The notes: generated by a model from the letters alone, not told the origin. 64,000 bases of DNA from an uncultured Prevotella sp. (GCA_900541575.1 UQKO01000005.1:27354-91353), one strand, 5' to 3'; positions 42,215 through 50,329 are shown, counted from the stretch's first letter. Numbers and translations: made by a program.

Positions 42215-43699
42215 ATGCACACGTCCCTTTTCATGATAGCCACCCTTGCTATTTATTTTCTGATTTTGCTCTATATCTCTCAGCGTTCTCTCCGCAAGGG
42301 CGGTCGCGGCAACAATGCTTTTTTCCGCGCCGGTCGACAATCGTCTTGGTGGATGGTAGCCATCGGCATGATCGGTGCAAGTATCTCTGGGGTCACGTTC
42401 ATTTCCGTACCAGGCTGGGCTCAAACCACTGGCATGACATATCTTCAAATGTGTATGGGATTTATTGTGGGCTATGTGGTGGTGGCATTAGTATTATTGC
42501 CCCTCTACTATAAACTCCGTCTCACAAGTATCTATGCCTACTTGGGCACTCGATTCGGACGCGACTCGCACCGCACGGGAGCCATCTTCTTTGTGCTAAG
42601 TAAACTCACAGGAGCAGCAGCACGCCTCTATCTAGTATGCTTCGTCATTAGTCAATTCGTTGTACGTCCGTTGTGGGGCGACGGCACACTTCCTTTCGTC
42701 GTCACCACGCTATGCGTGCTCTGCCTTATTTGGTTCTATACGTGCCGAAGCGGCATACAGGCCGTTGTGCGCACCGACGTATTACAGACGTTCTGTCTCA
42801 TCCTTGCAGCTTTTGGCATTCTTTTCATTGCAGCTCACCGCATGCACCTCGACATTGCAAGCCTTTGGACCACCATCACAGATAGTCCGATGTGTCACCT
42901 ATGGGAATGGGATGCATCGAGCAAGCAAGCCTTTTGGCGACAGTTTCTAAGCGGTGTATTCATTGTCATCGTCATGACAGGACTCGACCAAGACATGATG
43001 CAAAAAAACCTTACCTGCCGCAACCTACGCGAGGCACAAAAGGACATGTGTCTTTACGGTCTAGCCTTTCTTCCCGTCAACGCACTATTCCTTGCGCTCG
43101 GCATTCTGCTCTACACTTTCTGCACCTGGCAAGGACTCACACCACCGAGTGCAGGCGATGACCTGCTACCTTGGCTCGTAAGCTCGGGGGCATTAGGCGA
43201 GTGGATTATTGTACCATTCACTATCGGCATCGTCGCGGCAGCTTTTTCCAGTGCCGATTCTGCCATGACTGCGCTGACCACAAGCATTTGCATTGACCTC
43301 CTCGGTATGGACGAGCAACATGAACAAAACGCCACCTCGCTGCGCACCCGTCGATGGGTACACATCGGAGTAGTAGCCACCACGGCACTATGCATTGTGC
43401 TCTTTAAGGTGGTGGGTAACGACAATGTACTCAATGCCATCTACGTAATGGCTAGCTACACTTACGGGCCACTCTTAGGTCTTTACGCCTTTGGCTTATT
43501 CTCTCAATGGCAAGTACACGATAGAGTGATTCCCTTTATCTGCATCGCCTCGCCCATCATATGTGGTTTACTCGACCATTACGCTCCTGTTTGGTGGGGA
43601 TATAATTTTGGTTATGAACTCTTGCTGCTCAATGGAGCAATTACGTTTTTGGGATGCTGGGCGGCTAGAACACGGAAAAACACTGCCACCCGTGGGTGA
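42215..43699 (+). CDS. sodium:solute symporter (SSS family)
   Basis: A 494-residue membrane protein with about 13 helices. The SSS fold is shown by FRAGRQSSWWMVAIGMIGASISGVTF split as RQSSWWMVAIGMIGASISGV, VVALVLLPLYYKLRLTSIYA (LTSIYEYL-like motif) and AAAFSSADSAMTALTTSICI, the Na2-site helix. It imports a small solute with sodium; candidates in the family range from sugars and sialic acid to amino acids and vitamins, and the sequence alone does not settle it. Start at 42215 fits the membrane topology. No partner gene is adjacent. The 3' flank carries a repeated hairpin and array C. Confidence 0.88.
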   Translation: MHTSLFMIATLAIYFLILLYISQRSLRKGGRGNNAFFRAGRQSSWWMVAIGMIGASISGVTFISVPGWAQTTGMTYLQMCMGFIVGYVVVALVLLPLYYKLRLTSIYAYLGTRFGRDSHRTGAIFFVLSKLTGAAARLYLVCFVISQFVVRPLWGDGTLPFVVTTLCVLCLIWFYTCRSGIQAVVRTDVLQTFCLILAAFGILFIAAHRMHLDIASLWTTITDSPMCHLWEWDASSKQAFWRQFLSGVFIVIVMTGLDQDMMQKNLTCRNLREAQKDMCLYGLAFLPVNALFLALGILLYTFCTWQGLTPPSAGDDLLPWLVSSGALGEWIIVPFTIGIVAAAFSSADSAMTALTTSICIDLLGMDEQHEQNATSLRTRRWVHIGVVATTALCIVLFKVVGNDNVLNAIYVMASYTYGPLLGLYAFGLFSQWQVHDRVIPFICIASPIICGLLDHYAPVWWGYNFGYELLLLNGAITFLGCWAARTRKNTATRG

Positions 43700-43754
43700 T
43701 ATAGAAAACACCATGCTTATCTAACGATGATAAGCATTAGATAAAGCATTATAT

Positions 43755-43796
43755 AAGGGTGGTTCTATAAATTTCAGAATTTATAGAACCACCCTT
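43755..43796. repeat. dispersed hairpin repeat, copy 1
   Basis: AAGGGTGGTTCTATAAATT (43755-43773) and its perfect complement (43778-43796) enclose TCAG. The same hairpin recurs at 46977-47016 with one change. It may serve as a terminator of the symporter gene, since T-rich TTATTGTTT follows. Confidence 0.8.
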
Positions 43797-43866
43797 TATT
43801 GTTTCAGCACAACGACACATCCGTCTTCAAACAGGCATTCATTCGTTCCTTCGTTTTCCATATAGC

Positions 43867-43956
43867 GCTTTACCGCTGCCGTGCGGCAGAGCTACCACAG
43901 GCCTGTGGTAGAGCTACCGCTGCCGTCCGGTAAAGCTACCACAGGCCTGTGGTAAA
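43867..43956. repeat. 22-nt-period hairpin array C
   Basis: A first unit of 24 nt (GCTTTACCGCTGCCGTGCGG...) is followed by three 22-nt units at 43891, 43913 and 43935. Two of them contain the perfect palindrome TACCACAGGCCTGTGGTA. The unit at 43913 (GCTACCGCTGCCGTCCGGTA) is nearly the complement of the units in array D at 63.7 kb. Confidence 0.88.
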
Positions 43957-44142
43957 GCTATCGATGATCATCCAGCGACGACAAGGTTATGAAATAGAAA
44001 CAAATAGACCTACATTTAAGCCAAGCTTTCACACTCTTGATTTCCACTTTTTAGCGATCATGGAAAGATCCGCGTATGTGAGGTTTACTTTGTGTCCTAC
44101 AAATTGTCTATTTCGAAGCTGTGGTTACATCTTGGTAGAGCC

Positions 44143-44194
44143 ATAATAAAGGCTTGTAAGGTTATACGGAAATAAACTTACAAGCCTTTATTAT
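44143..44194. terminator. 18-bp hairpin after dnaA
   Basis: Perfect 18-bp arms at 44143-44160 (ATAATAAAGGCTTGTAAG) and 44177-44194 flank 16 nt, 17 bp beyond the dnaA stop. The outer arms end in A/T-runs, as in a bidirectional terminator. Confidence 0.8.
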
Positions 44195-44211
44195 TTTAAA
44201 ACAGCATCCTT

Positions 44212-45630
44212 TTACTTCAGCACTCCTTCGAGTTCTTCCACCTCCCGACGGTAAGTCTTGTCCACACTGATACGACGAGCCACTTGGTTGCAAGCATAGA
44301 GCACAGTACTATGATCGCGCTTACCAAAGATACGACCAATTTGGCTATAGGTAGTCTCCGTATACTTATGAATCAAGTACATGGCAAGCTGACGCGCCTG
44401 CACCATGGTTTGCTTTCGACTCTTGGTAGCAAGTTCTTTCTGCTTCACACCATAGTGTTGACATACAGCAGCAGAAATATCGTCGGCCGAGAGTTCCTTC
44501 TTCTCCAAATTAACAGCACGCGCCACTACACGCTGAGCGAGTTGAAGATCGATTTCGCAATTATCCACCACGGAATAAGCCATGATAGAATTAATGATAC
44601 CTTCGAGCTCGCGCACACTGCTTTCAACGTTTTGTGCGATATATTGCACAACATCCGTAGGAATCACCTCGACAAGCCCATCACGACGGATTTTTGAAAT
44701 AAGGATATCACGACGCAGTTTCGTATCGGGCTTTTCCATCTCCACCGTCATTCCCCACTTGAAACGCGTAAGCATACGCTCCTCAATGCCTTCAAATAGC
44801 ACGGGCGGTCGATCGCAGGTGATAATAATCTGTCGATTGTTCTGCTGCAGATGGTTGAAGATATGGAAAAAGGCCATCTGCGTCTTAGAAGTAGTGATTT
44901 CCTGTATATCATCGATGATAAGCACATCGATGGTCTGATAGAAGTTGATAAAATCGTTCTGCGTGTTATGAATCACAGAATCAGTATACTGCGTCTTAAA
45001 CACGTGGGCAGAGACGAATAGCACTCGTTTGTCTGGATAGATTTGCTTAATGCGTACGCCAATAGCATTGACCAAGTGGGTCTTTCCCACCCCACTAGGA
45101 CCATAAAGGAAAAAGGGATTAAAGGTGCTTTTCCCTGGATTTTCGGCAATACTCAGCCCTACGCTACGTGATAGTTTGTTGCTTCCACCCTCCACAAAGT
45201 TATCGAACGTGTATCGACGATTGAGTTGTGAATCGAGCGGTGGCAGCTGTGCTGGTTGCTGTTGGGGGGTAGTGGGACGATAGCGATTTATCTCTTGCTG
45301 TTGGGGCTGTTTCGGAGCTACCTTGATTAAGGGCTCAGGCACGGGATTACCCTCTGGTGCAGGATCGAAGACGTAAGTAAGTTTGATGCTTCCCGTGCCG
45401 AAATATCGATGAATGGCCTGCATGAAGTAAGCCACATAATTCTTATCGAAATATTCGGCAAAATACTGTGTCGGCACCCTCACCCTCAGTTCGTTGTCAA
45501 CAAAGCTGACAAATTCCAAGGGCTCAAACCAACCTGTAAAATGCTTGGTTGGTATGTTTTGCTTGATTAGTTGCAGAGCGTTCTGCCAATTAGAGAGCGA
45601 GGATTGATCCATCTTATATTTAGAGTGCAT
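44212..45630 (-). CDS. dnaA: chromosomal replication initiator protein DnaA
   Basis: A 472-residue protein. Domain I (about 10-85) is SNWQNALQLIKQNIPTKHF. Domain II is a Pro/Gln-rich linker (APKQPQQQEINRYRPTTPQQ). Domain III has the P-loop LYGPSGVGKTHLVNA, Walker B VLIIDDIQEI and the sensor region FNHLQQNNRQIIITCDRPP. Domain IV ends in the DNA-binding signature IFGKRDHSTVLYACNQV. The annotated start could also be the Met six codons later (MDQSSLSNWQ). It initiates replication at oriC. No DnaA-box cluster is visible next to it, so the origin is probably elsewhere. Confidence 0.96.
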   Translation of the reverse strand: MHSKYKMDQSSLSNWQNALQLIKQNIPTKHFTGWFEPLEFVSFVDNELRVRVPTQYFAEYFDKNYVAYFMQAIHRYFGTGSIKLTYVFDPAPEGNPVPEPLIKVAPKQPQQQEINRYRPTTPQQQPAQLPPLDSQLNRRYTFDNFVEGGSNKLSRSVGLSIAENPGKSTFNPFFLYGPSGVGKTHLVNAIGVRIKQIYPDKRVLFVSAHVFKTQYTDSVIHNTQNDFINFYQTIDVLIIDDIQEITTSKTQMAFFHIFNHLQQNNRQIIITCDRPPVLFEGIEERMLTRFKWGMTVEMEKPDTKLRRDILISKIRRDGLVEVIPTDVVQYIAQNVESSVRELEGIINSIMAYSVVDNCEIDLQLAQRVVARAVNLEKKELSADDISAAVCQHYGVKQKELATKSRKQTMVQARQLAMYLIHKYTETTYSQIGRIFGKRDHSTVLYACNQVARRISVDKTYRREVEELEGVLK

Positions 45631-45716
45631 ACGCCTCCTCGCGGAAGTGAATGATCCGCGGGAGGGAAATGTTGAGGATAATTAGATTAGATAAAAGCCT
45701 TAGCCTCTTTATCGGG

Positions 45717-46784
45717 CTATTTCTTTATGGTCACGTCGATCACAATTTTTGAATGCTCGGGATCATTCGTAATGAGCAAAATGCGTCGTCGTCCCTTAAA
45801 GTATGTATTATTCGCATTAATCGTAATCTTCAGTTTTTCGCTTTGTCCTGGATTGATATTTCGTTTACCCAAACTCACTCCGATACCCGGATTGTACACT
45901 TGCAGGGCACTTATCACAAGAGGAGTTTTGCCTGTATTACGCAACATTATCTGCCCTGTCACTTTCTTTTTCTTGCCCAACGGTCCGAGCGTAATGTGGG
46001 TGCTGTCGAGCACAGCCACAGGAGAAAGAGCATGCTGCGAAGGAGTATCAAGGAAGTCGGGCAAGAGTGTGGCTGAGACATTGATTTCATTATCCTTGCT
46101 CACACGATCACCCATGAATCGGCTCAGATAAATGCTCGTCTGCGTTAGCCCCATAGAATGAAGTTCACGACTATCAAGCGTGAGGAGCAGTCGGCCCACG
46201 CGGCCAGGACGAATCACCGCAGGATCGGCCTGCGCCGTAAGGTATTGGGGCAAGTGCATCAGTTCGGGACGAAAACTTCGTTTGCTCGAATTGAACACCG
46301 AAAGCACAAATGTGGGGCGATCGCCCTTATTTACATCGTCAAATTCTATATCATCTGTGCTAAGGTAGAAATCTCCCACCTTGTAGGGGTATTCGGAAGC
46401 CGTTTCGCTAGATTTTCCCATACTCACCACGCCCACGAGATTAAGATAGTGGGGCTGATCGTCGAGATTTGTATATACGGCAATGCCTTTATTGAAATGT
46501 CCTAGTATTTCAGCATCGTAAGTAGCCTTCACATAGCCCGTTCCTCCAGGACCTATTGGAGAAGTGGTCCATTCGGCGTGTGTACATCCACAATCAGTAC
46601 GTACATTGCGAATAATCAAATCTTTCGTTCCCTTGTTTATTACCTTAAACGTAGCTGTTTGCGGCACGTGCCATAGAAGTGTTCCGATTTCCTGCGTGGT
46701 TTGATCGAAAGCTATTTGCGGTTGCGCCATTGCCGCCATTATCGCAGAGAAGACGAGAACTATGATGGATAGTATATATTTCAT
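45717..46784 (-). CDS. secreted DUF1573-domain protein
   Basis: A 355-residue protein with signal peptide (IIVLVFSAIMAAMAQ). Residues 20-125 form a DUF1573 domain with FDQTTQEIGTLLWHVPQTAT and the conserved NVRTDCGCTHAEWTTSPIGP (two close Cys), followed by a stretch about NKGIAVYTNLDDQPHYLNL. A second immunoglobulin-like domain follows (about 150-355; RNTGKTPLVISALQVYNPGI). Such proteins are common in Bacteroidetes envelopes; their role is unknown. It lies 86 bp upstream of dnaA on the same strand with its own promoter inside a dispersed repeat (46880-46910). Confidence 0.8.
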   Translation of the reverse strand: MKYILSIIVLVFSAIMAAMAQPQIAFDQTTQEIGTLLWHVPQTATFKVINKGTKDLIIRNVRTDCGCTHAEWTTSPIGPGGTGYVKATYDAEILGHFNKGIAVYTNLDDQPHYLNLVGVVSMGKSSETASEYPYKVGDFYLSTDDIEFDDVNKGDRPTFVLSVFNSSKRSFRPELMHLPQYLTAQADPAVIRPGRVGRLLLTLDSRELHSMGLTQTSIYLSRFMGDRVSKDNEINVSATLLPDFLDTPSQHALSPVAVLDSTHITLGPLGKKKKVTGQIMLRNTGKTPLVISALQVYNPGIGVSLGKRNINPGQSEKLKITINANNTYFKGRRRILLITNDPEHSKIVIDVTIKK

Positions 46785-46846
46785 TGATGATAAATTGCGT
46801 AACTCTTATATAAAGAAAGGAATGTGCCAGCCGAATGCAACGAAAC

Positions 46847-46965
46847 TTGTTTCAATTGCCAAGGTGCGGCCAATCTTGTGCAAAGATAGTGCAAACCGAG
46901 CGCAATACAAAATGAAAGACGCAAGACTTTCATTTTTATTGCCGAGGTGCAGCCTATCTTTTATT
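46847..46965. repeat. dispersed intergenic repeat with promoter
   Basis: CAAAGATAGTGCAAACCGAG (46880 onward) matches the start of the 73-bp units at 9387-9613. The right edge GCCGAGGTGCAGCCTATCTT is the complement-like end of the same element. A stem AATGAAAG(AC)...CTTTCATT lies in the centre. Confidence 0.7.
46880..46910 (-). promoter_or_regulatory. promoter of the DUF1573 gene
   Basis: On the minus strand TTTG (46907-46910), a 19-bp spacer and TATCTTTG (46880-46887) form a full Bacteroidetes promoter, with a start near 46870, about 86 nt before the gene. Confidence 0.7.
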
Positions 46966-46976
46966 TAAATATTTAA

Positions 46977-47016
46977 AGGGCGGTTCTATAAATCTCAGAA
47001 TTTATAGAACCACCCT
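46977..47016. repeat. dispersed hairpin repeat, copy 2
   Basis: AGGGCGGTTCTATAAAT (46977-46993) pairs with ATTTATAGAACCACCCT (47000-47016) with one mismatch. It is the same element as 43755-43796, 3.2 kb away, here between divergent genes where a terminator would not be expected. Confidence 0.75.
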
Positions 47017-47136
47017 AAAGAGTATCACTAGCAACCATTTTCCTACACCTTGCTTACACACAATAATAAAATCTCTGTCTAAGACGAAGGAAAATGCGGG
47101 AAGCTGCAGGATTATCGTTGTTTTTCAACGAATTAG

Positions 47137-47168
47137 TTTGTTGTGTATAGAAAAAAGTTGTAATTTTG
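47137..47168 (+). promoter_or_regulatory. promoter of rplS
   Basis: TTTG (47137-47140), a 20-bp spacer and TAATTTTG (47161-47168) match the Bacteroidetes promoter exactly. The transcript would begin near 47175. Confidence 0.82.
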
Positions 47169-47174
47169 CAGCGC

Positions 47175-47262
47175 TTTTCCACTCAGCCGCTGTCGGGATG
47201 CAGAGTTCCCCGTTAAGCTGGGTCGGGACGGACAACAATACATTTTAATCCCATCAATAAAA
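47175..47262 (+). ncRNA. rplS leader, possible autoregulatory RNA
   Basis: A leader of about 88 nt contains GCCGCTGTCGGGATGCAGAG, CCCCGTTAAGC and GGGTCGGGACGGAC, whose G/C-rich blocks can pair with each other (for example CCCCG with CGGGA). Ribosomal-protein genes in Bacteroidetes often carry leaders bound by their own product. This is an inference from position and base composition; no known consensus was matched. Confidence 0.35.
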
Positions 47263-47628
47263 ATGGCAGATTTAATTAAGATTGCTGAAGAAGCTTTTGC
47301 TACTGGTAAAGAGTTCCCCAAGTTCAAGGCAGGTGACACCGTAACTGTAGCATACAAAATCGTCGAAGGTAACAAGGAGCGTATCCAGTTGTATCGCGGC
47401 GTTGTTATCAAAATCAATGGTCATCAGGACAAGAAGCGCTTCACTGTGCGCAAGATGTCTGGTACCGTAGGTGTAGAACGTATCTTCCCCATCGAATCTC
47501 CGAACATCGAGAGCATTGAGGTGAACAAGATTGGTAAGGTTCGCCGTGCTAAGCTTTACTACCTCCGCGCCCTCACTGGTAAGAAGGCTCGTATCAAGGA
47601 AAAGCGTACTAACGCCAAGAACGACTAA
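47263..47628 (+). CDS. rplS: 50S ribosomal protein L19
   Basis: A 121-residue protein. The L19 pattern is clear: KFKAGDTVTVAYKIVEGNKE with RIQLYRGVVIKINGHQDKK, TVRKMSGTVGVERIFPIESP, and IGKVRRAKLYYLRALTGKKA. L19 sits at the interface of the two ribosomal subunits. It is transcribed alone here, with a strong promoter, a G/C-rich leader and a terminator 43 nt after the stop. In many bacteria it is linked with rimM and trmD, which are absent from this neighbourhood. Confidence 0.97.
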   Translation: MADLIKIAEEAFATGKEFPKFKAGDTVTVAYKIVEGNKERIQLYRGVVIKINGHQDKKRFTVRKMSGTVGVERIFPIESPNIESIEVNKIGKVRRAKLYYLRALTGKKARIKEKRTNAKND

Positions 47629-47671
47629 GTTCTTCACTACTCAAGGCATCTTCACGCAAGATTCCGAAATA

Positions 47672-47708
47672 AAAAGAGGCTCCTCTGCGAGGAACCTCTT
47701 TTTATTTT
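47672..47708 (+). terminator. terminator of rplS
   Basis: AAAAGAGGCTCCTC (47672-47685) pairs with GAGGAACCTCTTTT (47689-47702), with a single internal mismatch and a three-base loop; TATTTTTA follows. Confidence 0.88.
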
Positions 47709-47796
47709 TACTTCTAATTATAAATAGGAATTTTATAACAGCCTAAAACACAGCTATTTACAACTACTTAGAACTTGTTTGCTGAAAATTTGCAGT

Positions 47797-48237
47797 TTAC
47801 TGCTGATTATCCAGCACCCCGTCGCCGTTAGCGTCCAGTACCGAATTATCTAAGTTAAACTGCATGCTGACAGGCACACCAATATATAGAGACTGGCCAG
47901 TATTTAGCGCGTCGCTTTCCTCTGTATGGAGAACACCGGAAAGCGTGGCCGTAAAAGCATCGAGGCCACTATAACGCGCTTGCACGGTAAAACCTTTTAT
48001 ACTATATATGTACGCAGGGTAGCTGCCGGACGTAGTTACATTAGTCCAGCTATGAAAAATACGGCCCTTTATGTAGGGCGCAAAGTAAGAGCAACGACCA
48101 CCTTTAAGCTGCATACATACAACCATATCGCCGGAGCGTGCGATATACTGCCCGTCGTTAGGGGCTAAATCGCTTTCATCTTTAGAGCAGGAAACGAAAA
48201 TGAAAGCGGCCAGCATCACAAATAACAACTTCTTCAT
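47797..48237 (-). CDS. small lipoprotein with Ca-binding-like C-terminus
   Basis: A 146-residue protein with lipobox FIFVSCSKDE (Cys17). The mature domain looks beta-rich (CMQLKGGRCSYFAPYIKG; AYIYSIKGFTVQARYSGLDA) and is unrecognised. The last residues, LDNSVLDANGDGVLDNQQ, contain the DxNxDGxxD calcium-loop pattern seen in EF-hand or dockerin-like loops. Its ATG overlaps the stop of a 39-codon frame (48234-48353) as ATGA, which suggests translational coupling. The pair lies between rplS and gldH and has no obvious link with either. Confidence 0.65.
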   Translation of the reverse strand: MKKLLFVMLAAFIFVSCSKDESDLAPNDGQYIARSGDMVVCMQLKGGRCSYFAPYIKGRIFHSWTNVTTSGSYPAYIYSIKGFTVQARYSGLDAFTATLSGVLHTEESDALNTGQSLYIGVPVSMQFNLDNSVLDANGDGVLDNQQ

Positions 48238-48353
48238 TTTGCCATTAACTGTAATAGGGCTTGTATCTGCTTATCCTTTTCGGCCAGCATATCGCGCACG
48301 AATGGAGACAGAAAAACTTTGCTTTCAGCACTGCTCCACTCTATGAAAAACAT
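48234..48353 (-). CDS. tiny 39-residue frame coupled to the small lipoprotein gene
   Basis: From the ATG at 48351-48353 it reads MFFIEWSSAESKVFLSPFVR followed by DMLAEKDKQIQALLQLMAK and a TGA that overlaps the next ATG. The C-terminus (LAEKDKQIQALLQLM) resembles the end of regulators found on Bacteroidales mobile elements, so this could be the remnant of a longer gene. The overlap with the next gene and a plausible helical sequence argue for translation; the short length argues against. Confidence 0.35.
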   Translation of the reverse strand: MFFIEWSSAESKVFLSPFVRDMLAEKDKQIQALLQLMAK

Positions 48354-48365
48354 GCTTATGCTCCA

Positions 48366-48860
48366 CTAATCTTTCAGTATCAAGCGAATGCCCACATCGG
48401 CTATACCCGGAAGCATCTCGCTACGCATAATATGATAAATGCGAACATCGGCCGAAGAACCTGCTTCATGATACTTCGCCGACCAAGGAAAGTCATATTG
48501 ATATAGACTCACGCCAGTTCCCTCAGCATCTCCCTTCGCATCAGTGAGCTTACAGTTGATTGTGTCACAAATCACACTTTCAGGATTATGCCAGTGTTGT
48601 TGCACCACTATCCATAACGATTGGTATGGATAGGGCGTGGAGGCCGAAGTGCGCAGTCCGATATGAAAATCATAGATGCCCGATACCTGTAACGTATCTA
48701 CATGATAATAGAGAGTATCGCCAGGCTCCCACCCTTCTACTGCCACAGAACGATAATCGTAAGCAGCAGGCTTGTGTTCACATGAGACAAGCAACATAAA
48801 TAAGAAAAGAAACAGAAAGGAACCTATCGAGAGAATGGATTTACACATAGAATGAGGCAC
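48366..48860 (-). CDS. gldH: gliding motility-type lipoprotein GldH
   Basis: About 160 residues with a lipoprotein signal (FLFLFMLLVSCEHK). The GldH pattern is visible: WEPGDTLYYHVDTLQVSGIY, DFHIGLRTSASTPYPYQSLW and the C-terminal SADVRIYHIMRSEMLPGIAD with VGIRLILKD. GldH is an outer-envelope lipoprotein needed for gliding in Flavobacterium; in non-gliding Bacteroidales it is kept as an envelope protein of unclear use, often linked with the PSP1 gene. Two start codons are possible (MPHSM or the Met five residues later). It follows the PSP1 gene by 38 bp on the same strand. Confidence 0.85.
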   Translation of the reverse strand: MPHSMCKSILSIGSFLFLFLFMLLVSCEHKPAAYDYRSVAVEGWEPGDTLYYHVDTLQVSGIYDFHIGLRTSASTPYPYQSLWIVVQQHWHNPESVICDTINCKLTDAKGDAEGTGVSLYQYDFPWSAKYHEAGSSADVRIYHIMRSEMLPGIADVGIRLILKD

Positions 48861-48898
48861 TTATTACAAGAGATTAGGAAGAGTAGAAAGAAAGGACA

Positions 48899-50329
48899 CT
48901 ACTTTTCTGCTTGACCTTTATCACGATCACGGCGAGTTGCATTGCCACGATTGCTATTGCGACCTCCTCGATTATTATTCCTACGAGAATTATTGCCTCG
49001 CTGTTGTGATCCTTCAGTCTGTGCATTGCCTCGCTGCTCATCCTTCTCTTTGCTTCGACTTTGCTGACGGCGTTCACTACCTTCTGCATTGCCATTACCC
49101 TTTGACTGACGACGCTTATTCTTGCTTCGGCGAGATTTATCGAAACGTGTCAGTTCGTCTTGCTCAGCCAGGTCGACAGAACGTTTGTCACCCTCTTCTC
49201 CTTCTTCGAGAAGAGAAAGAGGCTTCTCGCCTACCGCATTGAGTTCGATGATTTCGTGAGCGCGATTGGCCGTAATCGTCACTAGGTTAGCGCCCAATCG
49301 TCGGTCGGAACTATAGGTAACAAGACCAGCCAATGTATCAGCCTTGAAGAAGTAGAAAGTGCCATCGGCCGTCTCAAGTTGAACATTACGCTCTGGAATA
49401 CGACGAGATGCTTCCATATAAGTGTCTACCTCATAGTTGAGACAACATTTCAGTTTAGCACACTGTCCGGCAAGCTTCTGTGGGTTGGGCGTAATATCCT
49501 GAAAGCGTGCTGCAGCGGTACTCACGGAGTTGAAATTCTTCATCCATGTAGCGCAACACAATTCGCGCCCACAAGGACCAATTCCACCAATGCGGCCAGC
49601 TTCTTGGCGAGCTCCAATTTGCTTCATTTCGATGCGCACATGGAAAGCCTCAGCAAGCACTTTGATGAGTTTACGAAAGTCAACACGTTGGTCGGCTATA
49701 TAATAAAAAATAGCTTTATTTCCATCGCCCTGGTATTCCACGTCGCCAATTTTCATCTGCAGTTCGAGATCCTTGGCTATTTGGCGCGAACGAATCATCG
49801 TTTCGTGCTCGCGTGCCTTTGCTTCCTCATACTTGTCGAGGTCGGCCTGACGAGCCTTACGATAGATGCGTCTGATGGGAGTGCCTGGCTTGAGCGCACT
49901 TTTTTGCATTTGAAGAATAACCAGTTGTCCTGTGAGAGTCACCACACCTATATCATGACCTGGCTGTGCTTCCACTGCCACGATATCCCCCTTCTGAAGA
50001 TCAAGGTGATTATCATTTCGATAGTAGCCCTTACGGGTGTTTTTGAACTGTACTTCCACATAGTCGGTAACATCCTTATTACCGGGCACGTCGGCCAAGT
50101 AGTCATAGACATTGAGTTGATGGTCGCTGCGTCCACACCCTTCATGAGTAATGCCGCGCAAAGAAGCATCTCCCCACATACAGAAACTGCAATCGTCGCC
50201 ACCACTATTTTGAGAGCCACAGCCTTCTGAGCCGCAGTTTCCTTGGCAATGGGGGCATGATTCCGAAACGGGCTGGGATGCATCGTCGGCAAAGTGCTGA
50301 GAATTTATATCGATATTTTCGTCTGTCAT
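48899..50329 (-). CDS. PSP1-domain (RicT/YaaT-like) regulatory protein
   Basis: A 476-residue protein. The N-terminus has a Cys-rich patch (SCPHCQGNCGSEGCGSQN and CSFCMWG). The PSP1 domain (about 90-310) shows KKGDIVAVEAQPGHDIGVVT-like LQKGDIVAVEAQPGHDIGVV, then RIGGIGPCGRELCCATWMK and PQKLAGQCAKLKCCLNYE with the conserved cysteines. In Bacillus subtilis RicT the homologous cysteines bind [4Fe-4S] clusters and the complex controls RNA processing. The last 110 residues are a basic Arg/Asn/Gln-rich tail (QRGNNSRRNNNRGGRNSNRG) that may bind RNA. It lies between holB and gldH, an order often kept in Bacteroidetes. Confidence 0.87.
   Translation of the reverse strand: MTDENIDINSQHFADDASQPVSESCPHCQGNCGSEGCGSQNSGGDDCSFCMWGDASLRGITHEGCGRSDHQLNVYDYLADVPGNKDVTDYVEVQFKNTRKGYYRNDNHLDLQKGDIVAVEAQPGHDIGVVTLTGQLVILQMQKSALKPGTPIRRIYRKARQADLDKYEEAKAREHETMIRSRQIAKDLELQMKIGDVEYQGDGNKAIFYYIADQRVDFRKLIKVLAEAFHVRIEMKQIGARQEAGRIGGIGPCGRELCCATWMKNFNSVSTAAARFQDITPNPQKLAGQCAKLKCCLNYEVDTYMEASRRIPERNVQLETADGTFYFFKADTLAGLVTYSSDRRLGANLVTITANRAHEIIELNAVGEKPLSLLEEGEEGDKRSVDLAEQDELTRFDKSRRSKNKRRQSKGNGNAEGSERRQQSRSKEKDEQRGNAQTEGSQQRGNNSRRNNNRGGRNSNRGNATRRDRDKGQAEK

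Larger units (their letters stand above)
43700..44211. other. intergenic region between convergent symporter and dnaA genes
   Basis: No gene is supported. It holds the hairpin repeat at 43755, array C at 43867 and the dnaA terminator at 44143. I looked for DnaA boxes (TTATCCACA-like) in this stretch and found no cluster. Confidence 0.6.
46785..47262. other. divergent intergenic region between the DUF1573 gene and rplS
   Basis: It contains a dispersed repeat with the DUF1573 promoter, a hairpin repeat (46977-47016), the rplS promoter and the rplS leader. No gene is seen. Confidence 0.7.

Noticed and set aside
43700..45716. Replication origin next to dnaA
   Set aside because: No cluster of TTATCCACA-like boxes or AT-rich unwinding element was seen beside dnaA; single partial matches lie in coding sequence. 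GC-skew analysis of the full genome would be needed.
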